Positions 1 through 13,322 of a DNA stretch of 64,000 nt are shown here, in pieces. The notes under the pieces are model-generated. The model made no database searches, was not told the DNA's origin, and saw nothing but the letters and a program-made list of their open reading frames with translations. Numbering within the stretch: the stretch's first letter is position 1; each line of letters begins with the position of its first letter. A program made the position numbers and the translations under genes. The stretch covers positions 1,309,937-1,373,936 of the forward strand of contig VZRN01005839.1 in the NCBI GenBank assembly GCA_013397935.1, given 5' to 3'. This stretch comes from Dasyornis broadbenti. Taxonomy: Eukaryota > Chordata > Aves > Passeriformes > Dasyornithidae.

Positions 1-3000
1 GGTTTTAATAGACCAAAGCATGTGCCTACGAGTTGTCCTGAATCAAGGTGTCATCTGCAGTCCAGCCCTAAGCTGCCAACACAGAGTTTCTTTGAAGGCC
101 TCTTAATCTAAGCAGTAACTGTTTCTGAACCTTATTACCATGCGAAATGCAAAAAAGTAGGAAAAGTGTTGAACAAACTCTGACTGCTCATATTATGCAA
201 AGTAGAAGGCTGTATGCATCTCCAAACGTAATTGTTGCTTAGAAAAGTAAAAAAAACCCAACCAACCAAAGCACCCTGGCCAGATACAGACATGGGTTGA
301 GAGATGCAAGACTGCACATATTAGAGGAGTTCTAGATACGCCACGTGTCCTAGCCCAGCCTAGTGTACATGACTGAACTTCTTCCTGGAACAGAAAAATT
401 ATGCCATTGCTCTTTCCTATGTACTGCAGCTTTTGGACTCATAGAGCTGCCCAGCGGTGACTTAATTCTTCTGTTTGCCAGCAGTTGCTCCAGAAGAGTG
501 CTTGAGCAGAGAAAAGAGTCAGCATGATGTGCCTGTGAGCAGGCTGGTAACTTTTTACATGATAAGCCTGTGCCACTGAATCCCAGACTACAGGTTTCTG
601 CAGCAGGCATATTTTTCACAATAAAATCCTGATGAGGAACAGAACCTTTAAAAGGGTTGTGCTAGTCTGTGCTGTTGCTTTGCAGGCAACCATGGAGCAC
701 AACAATAAGGGTCGAGTTTTGTGTGACTGACGACTCTGACTTTTACTGATTGACACCAGGCAATCCAGAATTAAGGCAGACATCCAATTTTCCTGGTCCT
801 TCATTTTGGATTCACACTATAGCTGTCATTTTGGTCCTTTTGAGGGCTGGCAAAAGGCGGGCTGGCAAAAGGCAGGCTGGCTGGTTTGTTTGTTTGCCTT
901 CCTTCTTAGGGATTTTTTAGGAGTTTTCATTACCATGAAATCTGAGTACCTATTTCCTTTCTGACTTTTGGAGGAAGAGAGAGACATGTGGATAATTCTG
1001 GTAGGAAGTTTGCTGGAGTCCTTGTCAGCACAAGGAATTCCTAGAGGAAGGAGCTGATGGGAGACAAGGACTGACAGTGGGTTCAAAGCACAGAATTTGG
1101 TTGGAAGCTAGGGGCAAGCTGGAAGCCACAGGCAATGCTGCAATTAAAGCACATCCTGAGCAGCAGCGGTGGATCGCACTGACAACCACAAATGAAGGTC
1201 CTGTGAACATGGAAGAGATGACACTTCATGGCATTGGACACTTGTATTAGGTGTCCTGTGAGCCTTTTTACTCACTACTCTCTGCATGAAGGGGGCAGTT
1301 TTACTTGGAATGACTCACAACCCACAATTGCCAGCTAATTGCACCTTCAGTGTTGGGGCCAGAGGAGGAATTGGTGTGAGAGCAGTCCCCAGGAGTGTAG
1401 GAGGGAAGGTGCTGCCAGGTCATCAGGCATAGGCCTTTGGTAGGCAACTGCCTTTTATCTTCCCTTTATGTTCACTGAGCTTAATTTACCAGGTTTTGTC
1501 TCATTTGCTGTTCTAATCATTCATTACTTCATTCTTCTGTCAATTAGAAACCTTGAATAACAAGGTTACAGGCATTCATTATCAGTTAGTATTTATTTCT
1601 TCTTGACTGTGATGTATTCTAGATTAAATTTCTTTTCTGGTCTTTTCCTTCTCACACATTCACAGACAACAAACATATCGCTCCTCAGAGAGAAGGATTT
1701 TAAAGATTTTTCTTTGGGAGAAGTGAATTTTCCTCCACTTTCTGGAAAGATCAGCACTGCCAGGAAGGTCCAGCTTTCTTGTCTTCCTGATGTGGTAGGA
1801 ATGAGCATAGTTACTACGCCTTCAACATTCCAGCAGAGCTACCCTAAGGCTGAGTGAGCTTCCCAGGTTCCTTTGAGGGCTTGCTGGTGAGCAGGCAGGT
1901 CACTGCTGCTGTGCTCCACCCAGGGCTCAGGGAGCACCAGCACATCCGCAGGGACGCTAGATAAGTACAATGTCTGGCCAGAGAGGGGAGCCTGGACAGT
2001 GTGAATGAGAGAAGAAATTGGCCTCCTTTTTTGCTCCTTCCTGGGAGCAGGGAGGAAGAATGGACTGTGGTAAGATGAAGATGAGTAAAAAAAATTCTGG
2101 CTTAATCAGGACTGGATTGTGCTGGTGTTTCCCATTGACCAGGGCTGATCAGAACACATTCCTTGTCTTTCTCTTAACCACAAGTCAGTTGAGCACATTA
2201 ATTTGAGATTGAGGCATTTGAAGTCAGCATTGATTAGAGCCCAGCGTCATATCCCTTGGACTGCATGGAAGTTGATGTGACAACAGACCTACGCCTCATC
2301 TCTTGGCACTAACCCTCTTTGGTGCTATTATATTATGGTACACAATAACAATGATCCCATAGCAACAACTACATAAAACCCAGATCTGTTAACCACAAAG
2401 CACAACCAAGAATCCTTTTTTTAGCATTTCTAATTTACTTTCAGTCTGGTTCCTAACGAAACAAGACTTATGTGAACTGATATCCATCTACCCATCCATC
2501 AGTTTTCCTCATCATGCCTGCTGCTACTCACAACACCTTTTGACCTTTTTAACCAATTTCAAACAAATGTAATGGAAGATATTTGGAAACTGCTCACATT
2601 TATTGTAAAGCTCTTAAGGAGATGGAGAAGTGGCCACATTAATGTTTCTAGTAATGGAAAGGTAGTCATCACCCTTTTTTTTGTTTGCTCTGAAGGGATT
2701 TAGGAAAAGAGTTGGCCAATTAGCACTAAAGTAGGTGGCTGCCTACACAGCATGTCTTCTGGAAAAGCCACAAAACACTGCTTTTTGCTCAGTTGTTGGG
2801 ATAAGTAAAAGTAGAAGGCCTGTGAGGTGGCTGAAGATAGTGGAGAATTAACCCAAGAAAGCTCGTAATGATACAAGGATGTGGATGTGATGGAGACACA
2901 AAATGAGCTGCTCATGCTGTTTTTGGAGGTAGAGTTGAATATAGGAAAATGTGATGCAAGTTTCTGTGGAGGACACCACAGAGACCCAGAAAACAACCCC

Positions 3001-4649
3001 CTAGAACAGACAATCTCTCTCCTCCCCCTGTCTCAGATTTACTCTCTTGTAGAATTCCACACAAATCCTCCTTGCTACGTACCACAGTTTCATCACAACA
3101 ACTGGTAGTAACTGCAGTTGTTGAAAAAAAATAGTCAAGATTTGACTGCATATTTAATTTTCCATCTTGTATGTGCTTTAGAAGCTCTTCAAAAGCACCA
3201 ACATGCTACTTACTTTGCTATAAAACTTCTGCTCTGTTCTCAAGATGATTGTTAATAATTACATACACATATAAATATATAAATATTAATATATGTATAT
3301 AAATATTAGAGCTAGGTTGGGTATTGATTGGGGTTTTTTCAAGAGTGCCCCTCCACATGGCTCTGAATGGTTTCAGGAGGAGGAAACTGGTTTGCACACA
3401 TTTTCCATCCATGACTGAGGTTTGGTTTGACAGCAGACAGCTTGAAGCAAAGACTGAAACACCAAGTGTGTCTGCACCGGCCTTCTCAAGGATACAGTCT
3501 CTGCATTGAGAACAGCAAAGGCTGATGAGTTTTGTCTGCAGAAAACCCCAGCCACAGCCGCTGAGTATGGAGATAAAACATGAATGACAGGAGAAGCAGG
3601 AAACAAGCACACAACACCCCTACCTATTTCTGGGAACCTTTGCTGCTTCTCACTGGGGGAGGGGATCTTGTGCTATTCAAGGCAGTTTTAAAAACAATGG
3701 AGTGTAGTTGTGCCTCCTGTGCTTTTATTTTATAGGTGTGCATATATCTTGGGGGAACAGTCCCTGGAGATAGGCAGCCTTTAATGTTGCTTTAAGAAAA
3801 TCTAATGCTTTATGCACAGGACACAAGCAGCCTGAAGCGTATTTCATTATCAGAGCCTTTTGCAAACACTGAATAACCAGTTGTCACAATGAGCTACAGG
3901 GGAATACAATCAACCTAAGTCATTGGGATTTTTCCAAGCCTCAGGTAGATGGTGTTGCAAAGTGTTATCTAAGCTCCAGACTACCTACAAATAAAGAGCT
4001 CCAAGATCAGTGTGCAATATGTGATCACACAGTGGATTTCTGAGAAAGGGTTTTGGCATGTAATTAACAGGGAAGGTCTTTCCCAAATGTATCATTTACC
4101 CCCACAACTGACATAAAATAATCATGTCAATATATGACTGGACAGAGATGGATCTAACTCAGAAATGGTGTGAAGTGAAATTGATATCTAGCCTTATTGA
4201 CCTTATATGGTTGGAAACAGCTCCTTACTTTGTCCAAACAATATACTGTAAAGGCCACCAGATGAATGAAAAAACACTGACTTTAATGAAAAACTAATAC
4301 AAAAAATTCTATGCTTAGATAGGATATTTTTTCTGTTGTTTTGGTATGCACATGTTAGTTCAGTAGCATCATTATTTTTGGTCGCTTATTGTTATTCCTA
4401 AATGCCATGAGCATAGAACAATTAAAAAACAATAATCTGTGGATTTCCAATGAATTTCTCCACGGTGACAGAAAAACATGTAGTCCTGTTTTTGTGTGTA
4501 CTGGACACATTTCTAATTGTCTTACCCTGTAAAACTGCATAAAGTGTCCAAAGTCCTTTTACTTTTCATAATTCTGACTTGAGACAGATTGAAAGAAAGA
4601 TCTAAATCTCCTTTGCTTACTGAAGTTCCCCTGTGCTGACTTGCATTAT
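1..4649. other. noncoding, nothing recognised
   Basis: No gene or named repeat was identified. Short items seen are a tandem pair of a 16-bp unit (GGCTGGCAAAAGGC-type) at 844-884 and an AT-rich TATA-like stretch at 3255-3310. Open frames here are short and look random. If the CpG-rich segment is a leftward promoter, this would be intron. Confidence 0.6.
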
Positions 4650-4885
4650 TGTTGCCCTATCCTTGGTTTGGAGAATCCTTAATACACACTCTGTCTTCCG
4701 CACAAGGAAATACACAAATACATTTATTGCAAAAGGGCAGAGTGTAAGTGTGTGAAATATGTACAAGAGAGAGTGCAACTCTGCCTACGTTTGCTGAAGG
4801 TACTGATTTAATGCACTCTTTATGGTTATTCTGCGATAGCTTAATGGGCCATAAAACCTGTCCCACCCGCTAAGACGCCTGCACA
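4650..4885 (-). mobile_element. possible solo LTR of an endogenous retrovirus
   Basis: The 236-bp block has LTR-like ends, TGTTGCC at the left and TGCACA at the right (TG...CA). It is flanked by near-identical 5-mers, ATTAT before (4645-4649) and ATTGT after (4886-4890), which would be a slightly decayed target-site duplication. On the minus strand it carries AATAAA inside TTTTGCAATAAATG, followed by GT-rich sequence, as an LTR poly(A) region would. No gag, pol or env sequence is nearby. Short ends and a 4-of-5 duplication could be chance. Confidence 0.3.
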
Positions 4886-5861
4886 ATTGTCTTGCTGCCC
4901 AATACCCAATATCTAAAATTAACCAGAAAATAAACAGCATCATGCACAGAGAGAGACTTCTTGACTAGGCAACTTCCTCTGCAATCAAAATATTTCTCGT
5001 TTTGTTTCTTTACACTCTGTTCCTTCTTCCACTTTTGCATGTTTTGTTGTCTCTTCTGAAATGTCATGACAGCAAAGAGCCCACAAAAAATCAATGCCTT
5101 CTCTTCAAGCGCTCAGAAAACTTCTCTTGCCACAATAATTAGTTTGAGTTAGATGACTAAGCATAGGGCAAGAGCACTGTGAAAGGGCTATATAGAAATG
5201 CAAGTGTAGGTGAAATGTGACTCCCAGTCACATTTGGACTTTTTCTGCAAATGTGTCAACACAATGCCCTTTTTATACATTAGTGATGGTGAATTTAGCT
5301 GCTCAAGTACAAGAATAATCTAGCCTAAAGCCACATACACGCATCTTGTGAGGTTATACAGTACCATGGTTTGGCTTATTTACCTAATGTCTGCTTCCTT
5401 TGCTCTGAGTAGACACCACGGTTTGTGGAGTACAGCAGTGATGTCCTAAAATCTACAGGGAACACTGGAGAGGTCTCAGACCATGGAAAGAAGAGCTCAG
5501 ATTCAGCTGTGCTTGTCATGGCACAAGCTCTCTCTGGTTGTATCTATATGGTTAAGTTAAACAGCAGCAGGAAATTCTCCACTGCAGTTGGTTACTGGGA
5601 CTTGAGCTTCACTTTATCAGGTCACTTGAGTCATGACCAGCACAGTTTTGCCTCCCAAACTATCTCTGGGTATGTGTAGGTTAGGCCAAGTACCAGTCAC
5701 CACATGCAGTTTGGGTCCAGCATCCTTTTTTTGAGGGCAGAAGAATTTAAGACTAGGTTGGCTTCAGTCCAGAGAGTGGTCCTGGGAATTAATTTACTAG
5801 TATAGCTGTAGCCCACGCCTCCTGAATCACTGAGCATGCAGTAGATGAAGATTAAAATGTG
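4886..5861. other. noncoding, nothing recognised
   Basis: AT-rich sequence between the possible LTR and the first CR1 fragment. No exon, RNA gene or repeat could be supported on either strand. Confidence 0.55.
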
Positions 5862-6052
5862 GCTGGGCACTGGAACAGGCTCGCCAGGGAAGGCGTCACA
5901 GCACCAGCCTGGCAGAGTTCAAGGTGCATTTGGACCTTGAATGCTCTCAGGCACAGGGTGTGACTCTTGGGGGTGCCCTGTGCAGGGCCAGGAAATGGAC
6001 TCGATGATCCTTGTGGGTCCCTTCCAATTCAGCTGATCCTGTGATTCTGTGG
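5862..6052 (+). mobile_element. CR1 LINE 3' end fragment (CR1-X-like tail)
   Basis: GGGCACTGGAACAGGCT at the left end leads into a block on CCTGGCAGAGTTCAAG, then GGACTCGATGATCCTTGTGG, GTCCCTTCCAATTCAG and a GTGATTCTGTG tail. This 3' end differs from the GGAACTAGATG type seen at 12954 and 58985. It is the type whose tail is shared by the two SINEs in this window. It is a severely 5'-truncated copy with no coding capacity. Confidence 0.92.
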
Positions 6053-9000
6053 TGAGATTCATGTTGCTTACCTACCTTACAGTGAATTTGAGAGCATAAT
6101 CTATTCAAGTGCTCAGAAATTTTCTATCAGGAACCAAATAATAAATATTTGTCCTCAAATCTTTTACTTATACATATATTATAGAATATAATATCTGTTC
6201 CTAAGTAAAAGCCTTAAAGGGAGTGACACATGTTGCTGTTTAAGTAAGGTTTCTAGGAATGCTTATTTCCTGATAAAAATCCAGCCATTTCCAAGCAGGC
6301 ATGCTCAGTTACTTGCTTATCTTACATTTAAGTGAGTTCTTTTTTTTTTTTTTTTTTCCTACCATGCAAGAACTGTGCATAACAAAGCCTACAGGTAATT
6401 TATAAACTCGAAGGGAAACATACTAAATTACACATATCAGCACTCTCCAGCTCTCAGCAAAGCAAAAGGTAGGGTTTTTGGAAGTGGTGAATAGTAACTG
6501 AATTCTGCAGAAGGCTGTTATCTAGAGAGATGGGAAGTGGAGAGGAAGGATGTTCTTGGATCACATGTTATGCTGCACCCAGGAAACTGCAGATAATAGT
6601 AGTGCTCCTGATATTTGTAAGGGCTCTGCAGCCCTAAGATAGGGCTAGGACAAAGCAGAGACAGCAAGGGGAAGACTATTGAATGGAGCAATCAGATATT
6701 ACAGGGGTGGGTACTAAAGAAATTACCATTAAAAAATGCCAAAAAGCACTCTAGTCTCCTGTCATCAAGTTTTTTGTACAGCTGAGATCACTGTAGTAAT
6801 TTATATTTTGTCTTTTCTTAACATGGCATCTGCCATTCCCCCGTTCTTCATGTGTTGCTCAGCTACTCTTGTTGCATGTGTTACTCCTGTCAAACTATCA
6901 GAGAAAACTTCATGGGTGAGCTGGAGCTCACTGCAGGTGTTGAAATGTTTAAAGCTCATATACTTCTGTAATTAAAAATAATTCAGTTAAAAGCTGGAGT
7001 ATGGACACAGACTTTATTCTTGGAGAGAGGCAAAGGGAATATACATAATATGTCTGATTTATTAGGAATAATGAATGGCTTCTTCCCGTCTCGCCTCTCT
7101 TCAATTTGGTTTTACATTCAAACCAGCCTGGATAGGAAAACAGCACACTGAAAGACGAGCAAAGAAACTACATAAGCCAGGAGAATGGGAAATGATCTGA
7201 CCATTCCCTAATGAAAAAACAAGTGGTAGTAGCCTACAAGAGTCTTTGCTTTTAAAAACTACCACGTGGTGTCTGCTTTGCATTCTCGTGTGTCCTCTCT
7301 CCACCTCACTCTGAGCAGCTGTTTCTTTACAAGAAAACCGCAAAATGGATACTGCAGAAGCACCTTCTTTCAAACACCTTGTGAAATGCTTGTACCCGAG
7401 GCTGAGATGTAAATAGACCCAGAGCTGAGAGGAGAAAATGCTCTAAATGGCCATCGGCCCCGTAATTGTCACCAGCCATGGGAACATGGCATCGGTTCCT
7501 CTTGTAACCTGTGCCCCCAATAGAAAATTGAGAAGCAAAGCAGGACCTGCTATAATACAACTACTGCACAATACCTTGACTATGTTTTTCTGTTCCTTGC
7601 TCTAGAAATAACCATGCTTCAAAGTGCAGTCCTGGCTCTATTTTTCATCAGAGCTGTACTTGGCAGCACTGCTAGTAATGCAGCAGGGCCGTGGAGCTCT
7701 ATCTTTCATCCTCTGGAAGAGGAAGATCTTGCATCTTCATGCTGTCATGCTGGTTTTAGTCTGGTGGAGCTCAACAGTGCTCAGTAAAATTGCACCAGCG
7801 TAAAACTGGCATAATGGCGCAGAGATTCAGGCCTCCAGGCTGCAATTTGTTCTGACATAATAGAATAAAACTATTTGTCTTCTATGTACTCCCAAGTGAT
7901 AGCACTGATGAAATGTGTCAGAATAAAGCCCTGGAAAGTGAAGTTCTTTTTCTGTCCATTAATCAGGCACAGAATGGATGGGAAAGCAAAAGGTTCACCA
8001 GCCTGGCTACGTGCATTTCTCCCAATATGCCTGCATCGAGACCTGGGTGTGCCCTCTCCCATGTGACAGGGTAGTTTTGTTTCCTTGTCCATTTATTTCC
8101 TGGCATCTCCGTGGATATGCCCAGGGGGGTCACCAGTCAATGTCAATGTCAGTCGTGATGCTGCCTTATTGTGCTCTGGAAATGTACCCTAGGAGCGGAT
8201 GGGCAGCCCTCACCCTTCATAACAATTGGATAACCTACTTCCACGCCTTATGACCTACTTATTTGCACACTGGTGACCTAGATATGGTCCCGCTGAGGCT
8301 CCGGGTCCTTCCACCATGAATGAGCTGGGATGTTATGTGTATGCACATTTCACCAGCATGAATTTGGTGCTACAGAACCACCCACTCAGAGAGAAAAATC
8401 ACATTAAGCAGAGTAGCAGTCAAATGAAGGAAAACATTATCTTTGCCTCGTCTTATGTTTTTAGACAGAGATCATTTGCAGCAAGAGAAAGGACTAGGAT
8501 GTAGAGAGTAGTGATGGATTAGCAAATGGTAGAGAAGAGTCAATGGAATGTGAGAAAGAGAAATTGTTATGATTCTGCAGTTTAGTAACCCTTCACTGAT
8601 ACAGAGTCTTTACTAAGTAATACCATGTTAAGTCTGAAGACCATTTGTTGTTCACAACCCAAGTTTTCAACACAGGTAAATTATGAGGAAAAGTCTTTAT
8701 GGTGCAGTTTCACACCAGATGTACTGCTGTCTTAGCCCAGTTATCTATTATCTCAAGCAATTATCTTTCTCCATTATATATTGAATTGATAAAAATTCTG
8801 CAGTTACTGACATTGCTATTTCTGGGTGGCACGCATCCTCAGGAAGTGGAAATTAATGCCCTTTCATCCGTCTGGATTACTGGGACAGTCTGGTTGTTCC
8901 TACAGGATATGCAAGAAATTAGACCCATTCTCAAACACTGACTTTTCAGTATTTGATGTGAGAATAATGATCAATTCTGTACTCATTGTATTTATATCAG

Positions 9001-12000
9001 GAGCAGATCTACATCAGGGTTCACAGTGTCAGAACTGCATATGCAACCTGGGGTCTCCAAACCTCCCGGAGTCTCATGGTAGGAGAAAAAAATAGAATTT
9101 CTAAGCTTTATACAGACTCATTTTGCACACTGTGAGAAACAGATGTCCACCCTCCCCTTTCTACTTTTCAGGTCCTTGTTGTAAAGGAGCAGTTTTTGTA
9201 GCTCATGGTATGGAAGAAGCTGGTACTGCTAAAGCATCATATTTGGTGACCCTTGGTGGCCCAGATACCTGTATCAGTGCCCTCTGGAGAAACCCTTCAC
9301 ACTCAGCTAGCAAGGGGCTGGCTTTGGGTTTGTGGTGAGAAAATTTCACTACTCAGCCAGTGGACTTCTCACTTTGCACTTGTTACATGCAATCTTTTTA
9401 TTGCTCATCTCTCTTGATTTTAGAACACACTTTAAATCCATATTCTCAGTAATGTAGTTTAAAACAGGAGCTGGGAGCCAGTAAACATCAAGCCGGCCAG
9501 AATGACCTCAGGTCTTTCTGGCATTGTCTGTTCTCATCTGCGTCACTGGTGTGATGTTCATACATTGTCCTCTGCCTTGGCTGTTTATATCTGCTGAACA
9601 GGAGCTCATAAGAACTCCTCGGGTTGGCTACCCTGGGATGCACAGAGTTATCCATGGTCCTCTCTGTCCTTTTGGGGTGAATGTGGAAGAATGCAAAAGG
9701 GAACACTGCCTTCTGTGTCCTCATAAGGCTCTAGAGTCAAATTCAAAGCCAAATCATATATCTTTCCCCAAACAGAAACATTTGCTTTTGCCAAAATTCT
9801 CCTCGACTGAATTGCTTTTTCTGACAAGTACAGCTGTATTATTTTGAAGAAATTTTAGAAATGTCCAGGTTGTTACAGCTTCTCACCATGCTGCAGCACT
9901 GTAACAGTGAATGGGAAGAGGAAGAGATTGGTGAGAGATGTTTGTTTACCTGCTTCACTATAAACCATCACCCTGAATACACTTTGAAGTATTTTTACCA
10001 ATTTTACACTACTCCACTCTGTTTTCTTTATCTATTTTCTATCTACAGTGATCCATTCACAGAATTTGAATGTGTAGTCAGGGGGAAATGAGTTTTTCAA
10101 AAGCTATTTTTCCGAAGGCACTCACGTGAGCCTGTAATTTGATGTATGACTTTATGAAAGCTGTCACAGAGGTATCCCACATGCTCCAGCACTGATGGAT
10201 CAGCGTACTGGCACGATGACACGAATACAGTCTATCACCATTGGCAGCACCTTTTGACACTGCATTTTAAACCTGAACAATTACAAGCTCTGATTTTCCA
10301 TTTCTCACGTACCCTCTGCCTGTGCTGGAACAGACTCAGAGGCATGAATCATACACCAAAAGTCCAAAATTTTGCAAGGCTCACGAAATGCGTAATGGGG
10401 TGGTTTTGCATCACACAGTGACGTGCTCTAGGATTACATGCAAGAGAAGGACTCCTGCTTCTGTATCACTCCATACTAAGGACATAAGATTTTCTTAAAT
10501 ACTTTTGCCCTAGAAACAGAGAGCTGCTGTGACAATTGGTCAGTCTGTGGTGAAAAAGAAGCCCAACGAGGTTTCTTCTGCAAAATGGAAAGCTCACCAC
10601 TATGATCTCCTGTCCAAATTTTAACTCTGGTCACCATGTGTCACTCTGCTGTAGTTACTCAGACACCTGGTGAGAACTGCAGTTGTATCCTTTGGCAGCA
10701 AGTTGACCTTCTTTTTAACCAAGGTGAACCACAGCCCAGAGAAATCCCTCCTGCAAAAGCACTATTGCAGTGACATTCCCTCTGACCTGGCAGGCTGGGG
10801 CACTGCAAAGAAATTAATGTTCATGGAAACAGAAGTCTCCCCTGAGCACCTGGGGTGACTGTCCCATGCAATAGCAGCGCACACACTGTGGGCATCATCA
10901 GCTCCTGCCCCTGGCACCACTGCATGGCAAGTGGTGTATTTTTAAATCAGAAACAGGACAGAGTACTGTCACAGCAGCTGGTTGCAGATATCAGACACCA
11001 GACTGCTCTCAGAAAAAAAGAAACCCCTGTTGCAAGTCAGTCTGTAGTCTGATAGCTCAAAGTTGCACACAAGGTTTCTCGATATCAAATGCTATTGCAA
11101 CTTTCTAGCAGCACTGGCACAACAGTAGGAGATTCCCTTCATCTCAGACAGGCTTTGTCACCTCATCGAACCGAACCAGACACAATTTCTCTACTCTTTT
11201 CCCAACACACACACATCTCCTTTTTTTTTTGTCCATTTAGTTCAAAGAATGCAGCAGGTGGGGGCTGCTTAAGCAAAATGAAAACCGACATTCAAGTTGC
11301 CAAATAAAGGTAGAGAATGGACACATGAGTGAATTCCCTTTCTCAAAATACATTTGCAACAAAATAAACAAGAAACAAAAATCTAGTGGAACTTTTTACC
11401 AGGGGCAAACAGTAATTACCATGGATTAAACCTATCGCTATTCATTGTCTGCTGTATGCCAGGGCCTGCATCCAGACCACAGCTCTGCAGCTGGCTCCCG
11501 AAGGAGTAGCACTTAGGAGCTCCTCAGAAGTGCAGCACTGCCTGCACTGTTTCTATATCAACACCTCTTCCCCTTCAGTTAGGTTCAGCAGTTGGACATC
11601 ACTGTTACAGAGCCTGACCCCTGAAAAGTCTGCAACCATTGTCAGCCCTCTCATGCCTGCTGCATTACAAGGAATGGCACCAGGCAGCTGCTGGCAAAAG
11701 CCAAGGTGGTGTCACAACTCTGCAAGTAGCACAAATGTCACCTATTATGGGGAAACAGAGCAATCCCAAAACAGTGTTTGATCAATGCACTGCCTTGAAA
11801 GTGAAAAGTACTGCAATACACCTGGCATTTGTAACACTGCTGAACAGCCAATTCACGAGTGGTGCAGTTGCAACACAAATGTACAGGTTTGTACAGTTCC
11901 TGGGAAAGGAAGGGCAATGTTCCTCTGCTGTTCTGTGGAGCAATGATTGTAACAGCATGACAAATAAAATATGAAAGGAGCAGGTGTTTTGTAATGTTAC

Positions 12001-12141
12001 CAAGGACAGTTTAGTGCTAGGACAGTGCTGTGAGCTGACACAGAGGTCATTGTTCATAGCACGTGCATTTTCAGAAGAGGATGGGCTCTGTCTCCTTTGC
12101 TACATGCATTTGGCCTTTGTTCTTGTTTAAAGGTGGACTGG
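6053..12141. other. noncoding, nothing recognised
   Basis: No coding exon or repeat family was recognised in about 6 kb. A run of 18 T lies at 6340-6357. Open frames up to about 110 codons occur on both strands but show no known domain and overlap each other, as random frames do. Confidence 0.55.
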
Positions 12142-12268
12142 TCATAGCATCACATTTGGAAGGGACCTTAAAGGCCATCTAGTTCCAACCCCCCTGCCAT
12201 GGGCAGCGACACCTTTCACTAGACCTGATTGCTCAAAGCCTCACCCAAACTGGCCTGGAAAACTTCTG
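12142..12268 (-). mobile_element. CR1 LINE 3' end fragment
   Basis: Read in reverse, this is the last ~125 bp of a CR1 element. It contains ATCACATTTGGAAGGGACCTT and the GCCATGGGCAGCGACACC block, and then stops abruptly near GGCCTGGAAAACTTCTGG. It lies about 690 bp left of the plus-strand copy at 12954 and is oriented head-to-head with it. Confidence 0.9.
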
Positions 12269-12953
12269 GGGAGGGGGAAAATGGCTTTTAACTGGCTCAA
12301 GTGATAGTGGCTGTCAGATCATCCCACTAAAGGGTTAATGCTGACCACATAAAGGAGTTGTCATTGGCTGAGAACACTTGGACATAGTACTGCAAACTTG
12401 ACGGAGAGGCCTCATTCCAGTCTTTTGTGTCTAAAGCCAGTGGTGGGATCATTCAAAATGCTTTCAGGTCCTACTGTTCTGGGGCAGACACGTTCAAAGT
12501 TTCTTTTTCTTCTTGTGTTGTGTCATTTCTCTGTTAGGTGCAGAATTAGGTACTGGAGTCACTGTCTGGCATCACTACTGGAAGTGCTTTAAATTCAGCA
12601 CAGGGCTGGGCTGAGACCATATTTGACCTGAGAGACACTCAGAAGGTATTTTTGGTTGTCCTGGCTCCTTCATGCTGTGACAATTCTGCTCAGTACTAAC
12701 AGCAGAAGGATGAACCAAAGATAATGTTACTTATTTCAACTGAGGTAGGTTTGGACCCTGAGCTTAAAATTAATTTTTGGTCCCTTCTGCCTATATACCT
12801 CATTACAGTGTGGTGCCAATGTCATGGGTGTTCAAACATCATGGTAGTGCCTGTGCAAAACACAGCCAAAAGCAGGAAAGGAAAGGAGATGGGTGAGCAG
12901 GGTACTCATGAGAGAGCTGAAAAATGTACGTGTGTAAAGTAAATCTTAACTAG

Positions 12954-13322
12954 TCCTGGAAAAGAGAAGGCTTTGGAGTAAGCTAATTGTGGGCTTCCAA
13001 TACCTGAAGGGAGTCTACGAGAAAGGTGGAGAGAGACTATTTACAAAGGCATGTAGTGATAGGACAAGGGGGCATGCCATCAAACTGAAAAAGAATAGAT
13101 TTAAATTAGATATTAGAAAGAAATTCTTCTCTGTGAGGATTGTAACGCACTGGAACAGGGTCTCCGGAGAAGCTGTGGATGCCCCATTCCTGGAAGTGTT
13201 TCAGGTCAGATTGGATGGGGCTCTGAGCCACCTGGTCTAGTGAAAGGTGTTCATGCTCATGGCAGAGGGTTTGGAACTAGATGGTCTTCAAGGTCAGACC
13301 CAACCCAAACCATTCCATTATA
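12954..13322 (+). mobile_element. CR1 LINE 3' end fragment
   Basis: The fragment runs from GAAAAGAGAAGGCTTTGG through GCATGTAGTGATAGGACAAG (about 13050) and GTGGATGCCCCATTCCTGG to the end block GGTTTGGAACTAGATGG and a tail of CCAAACCATTCCATTATA. These are the standard CR1 3' segments in order. The C-terminal ORF2 is still readable in one frame at 12989-13240 (LDIRKKFFSVRIVTHWNR), ending at a natural stop. It is severely 5'-truncated, about 370 bp. Confidence 0.93.

Noticed and set aside
3255..3310. TA-rich stretch as a promoter or origin
   Set aside because: Simple AT-rich sequence of this kind is common in vertebrate intergenic DNA and nothing nearby supports a function.
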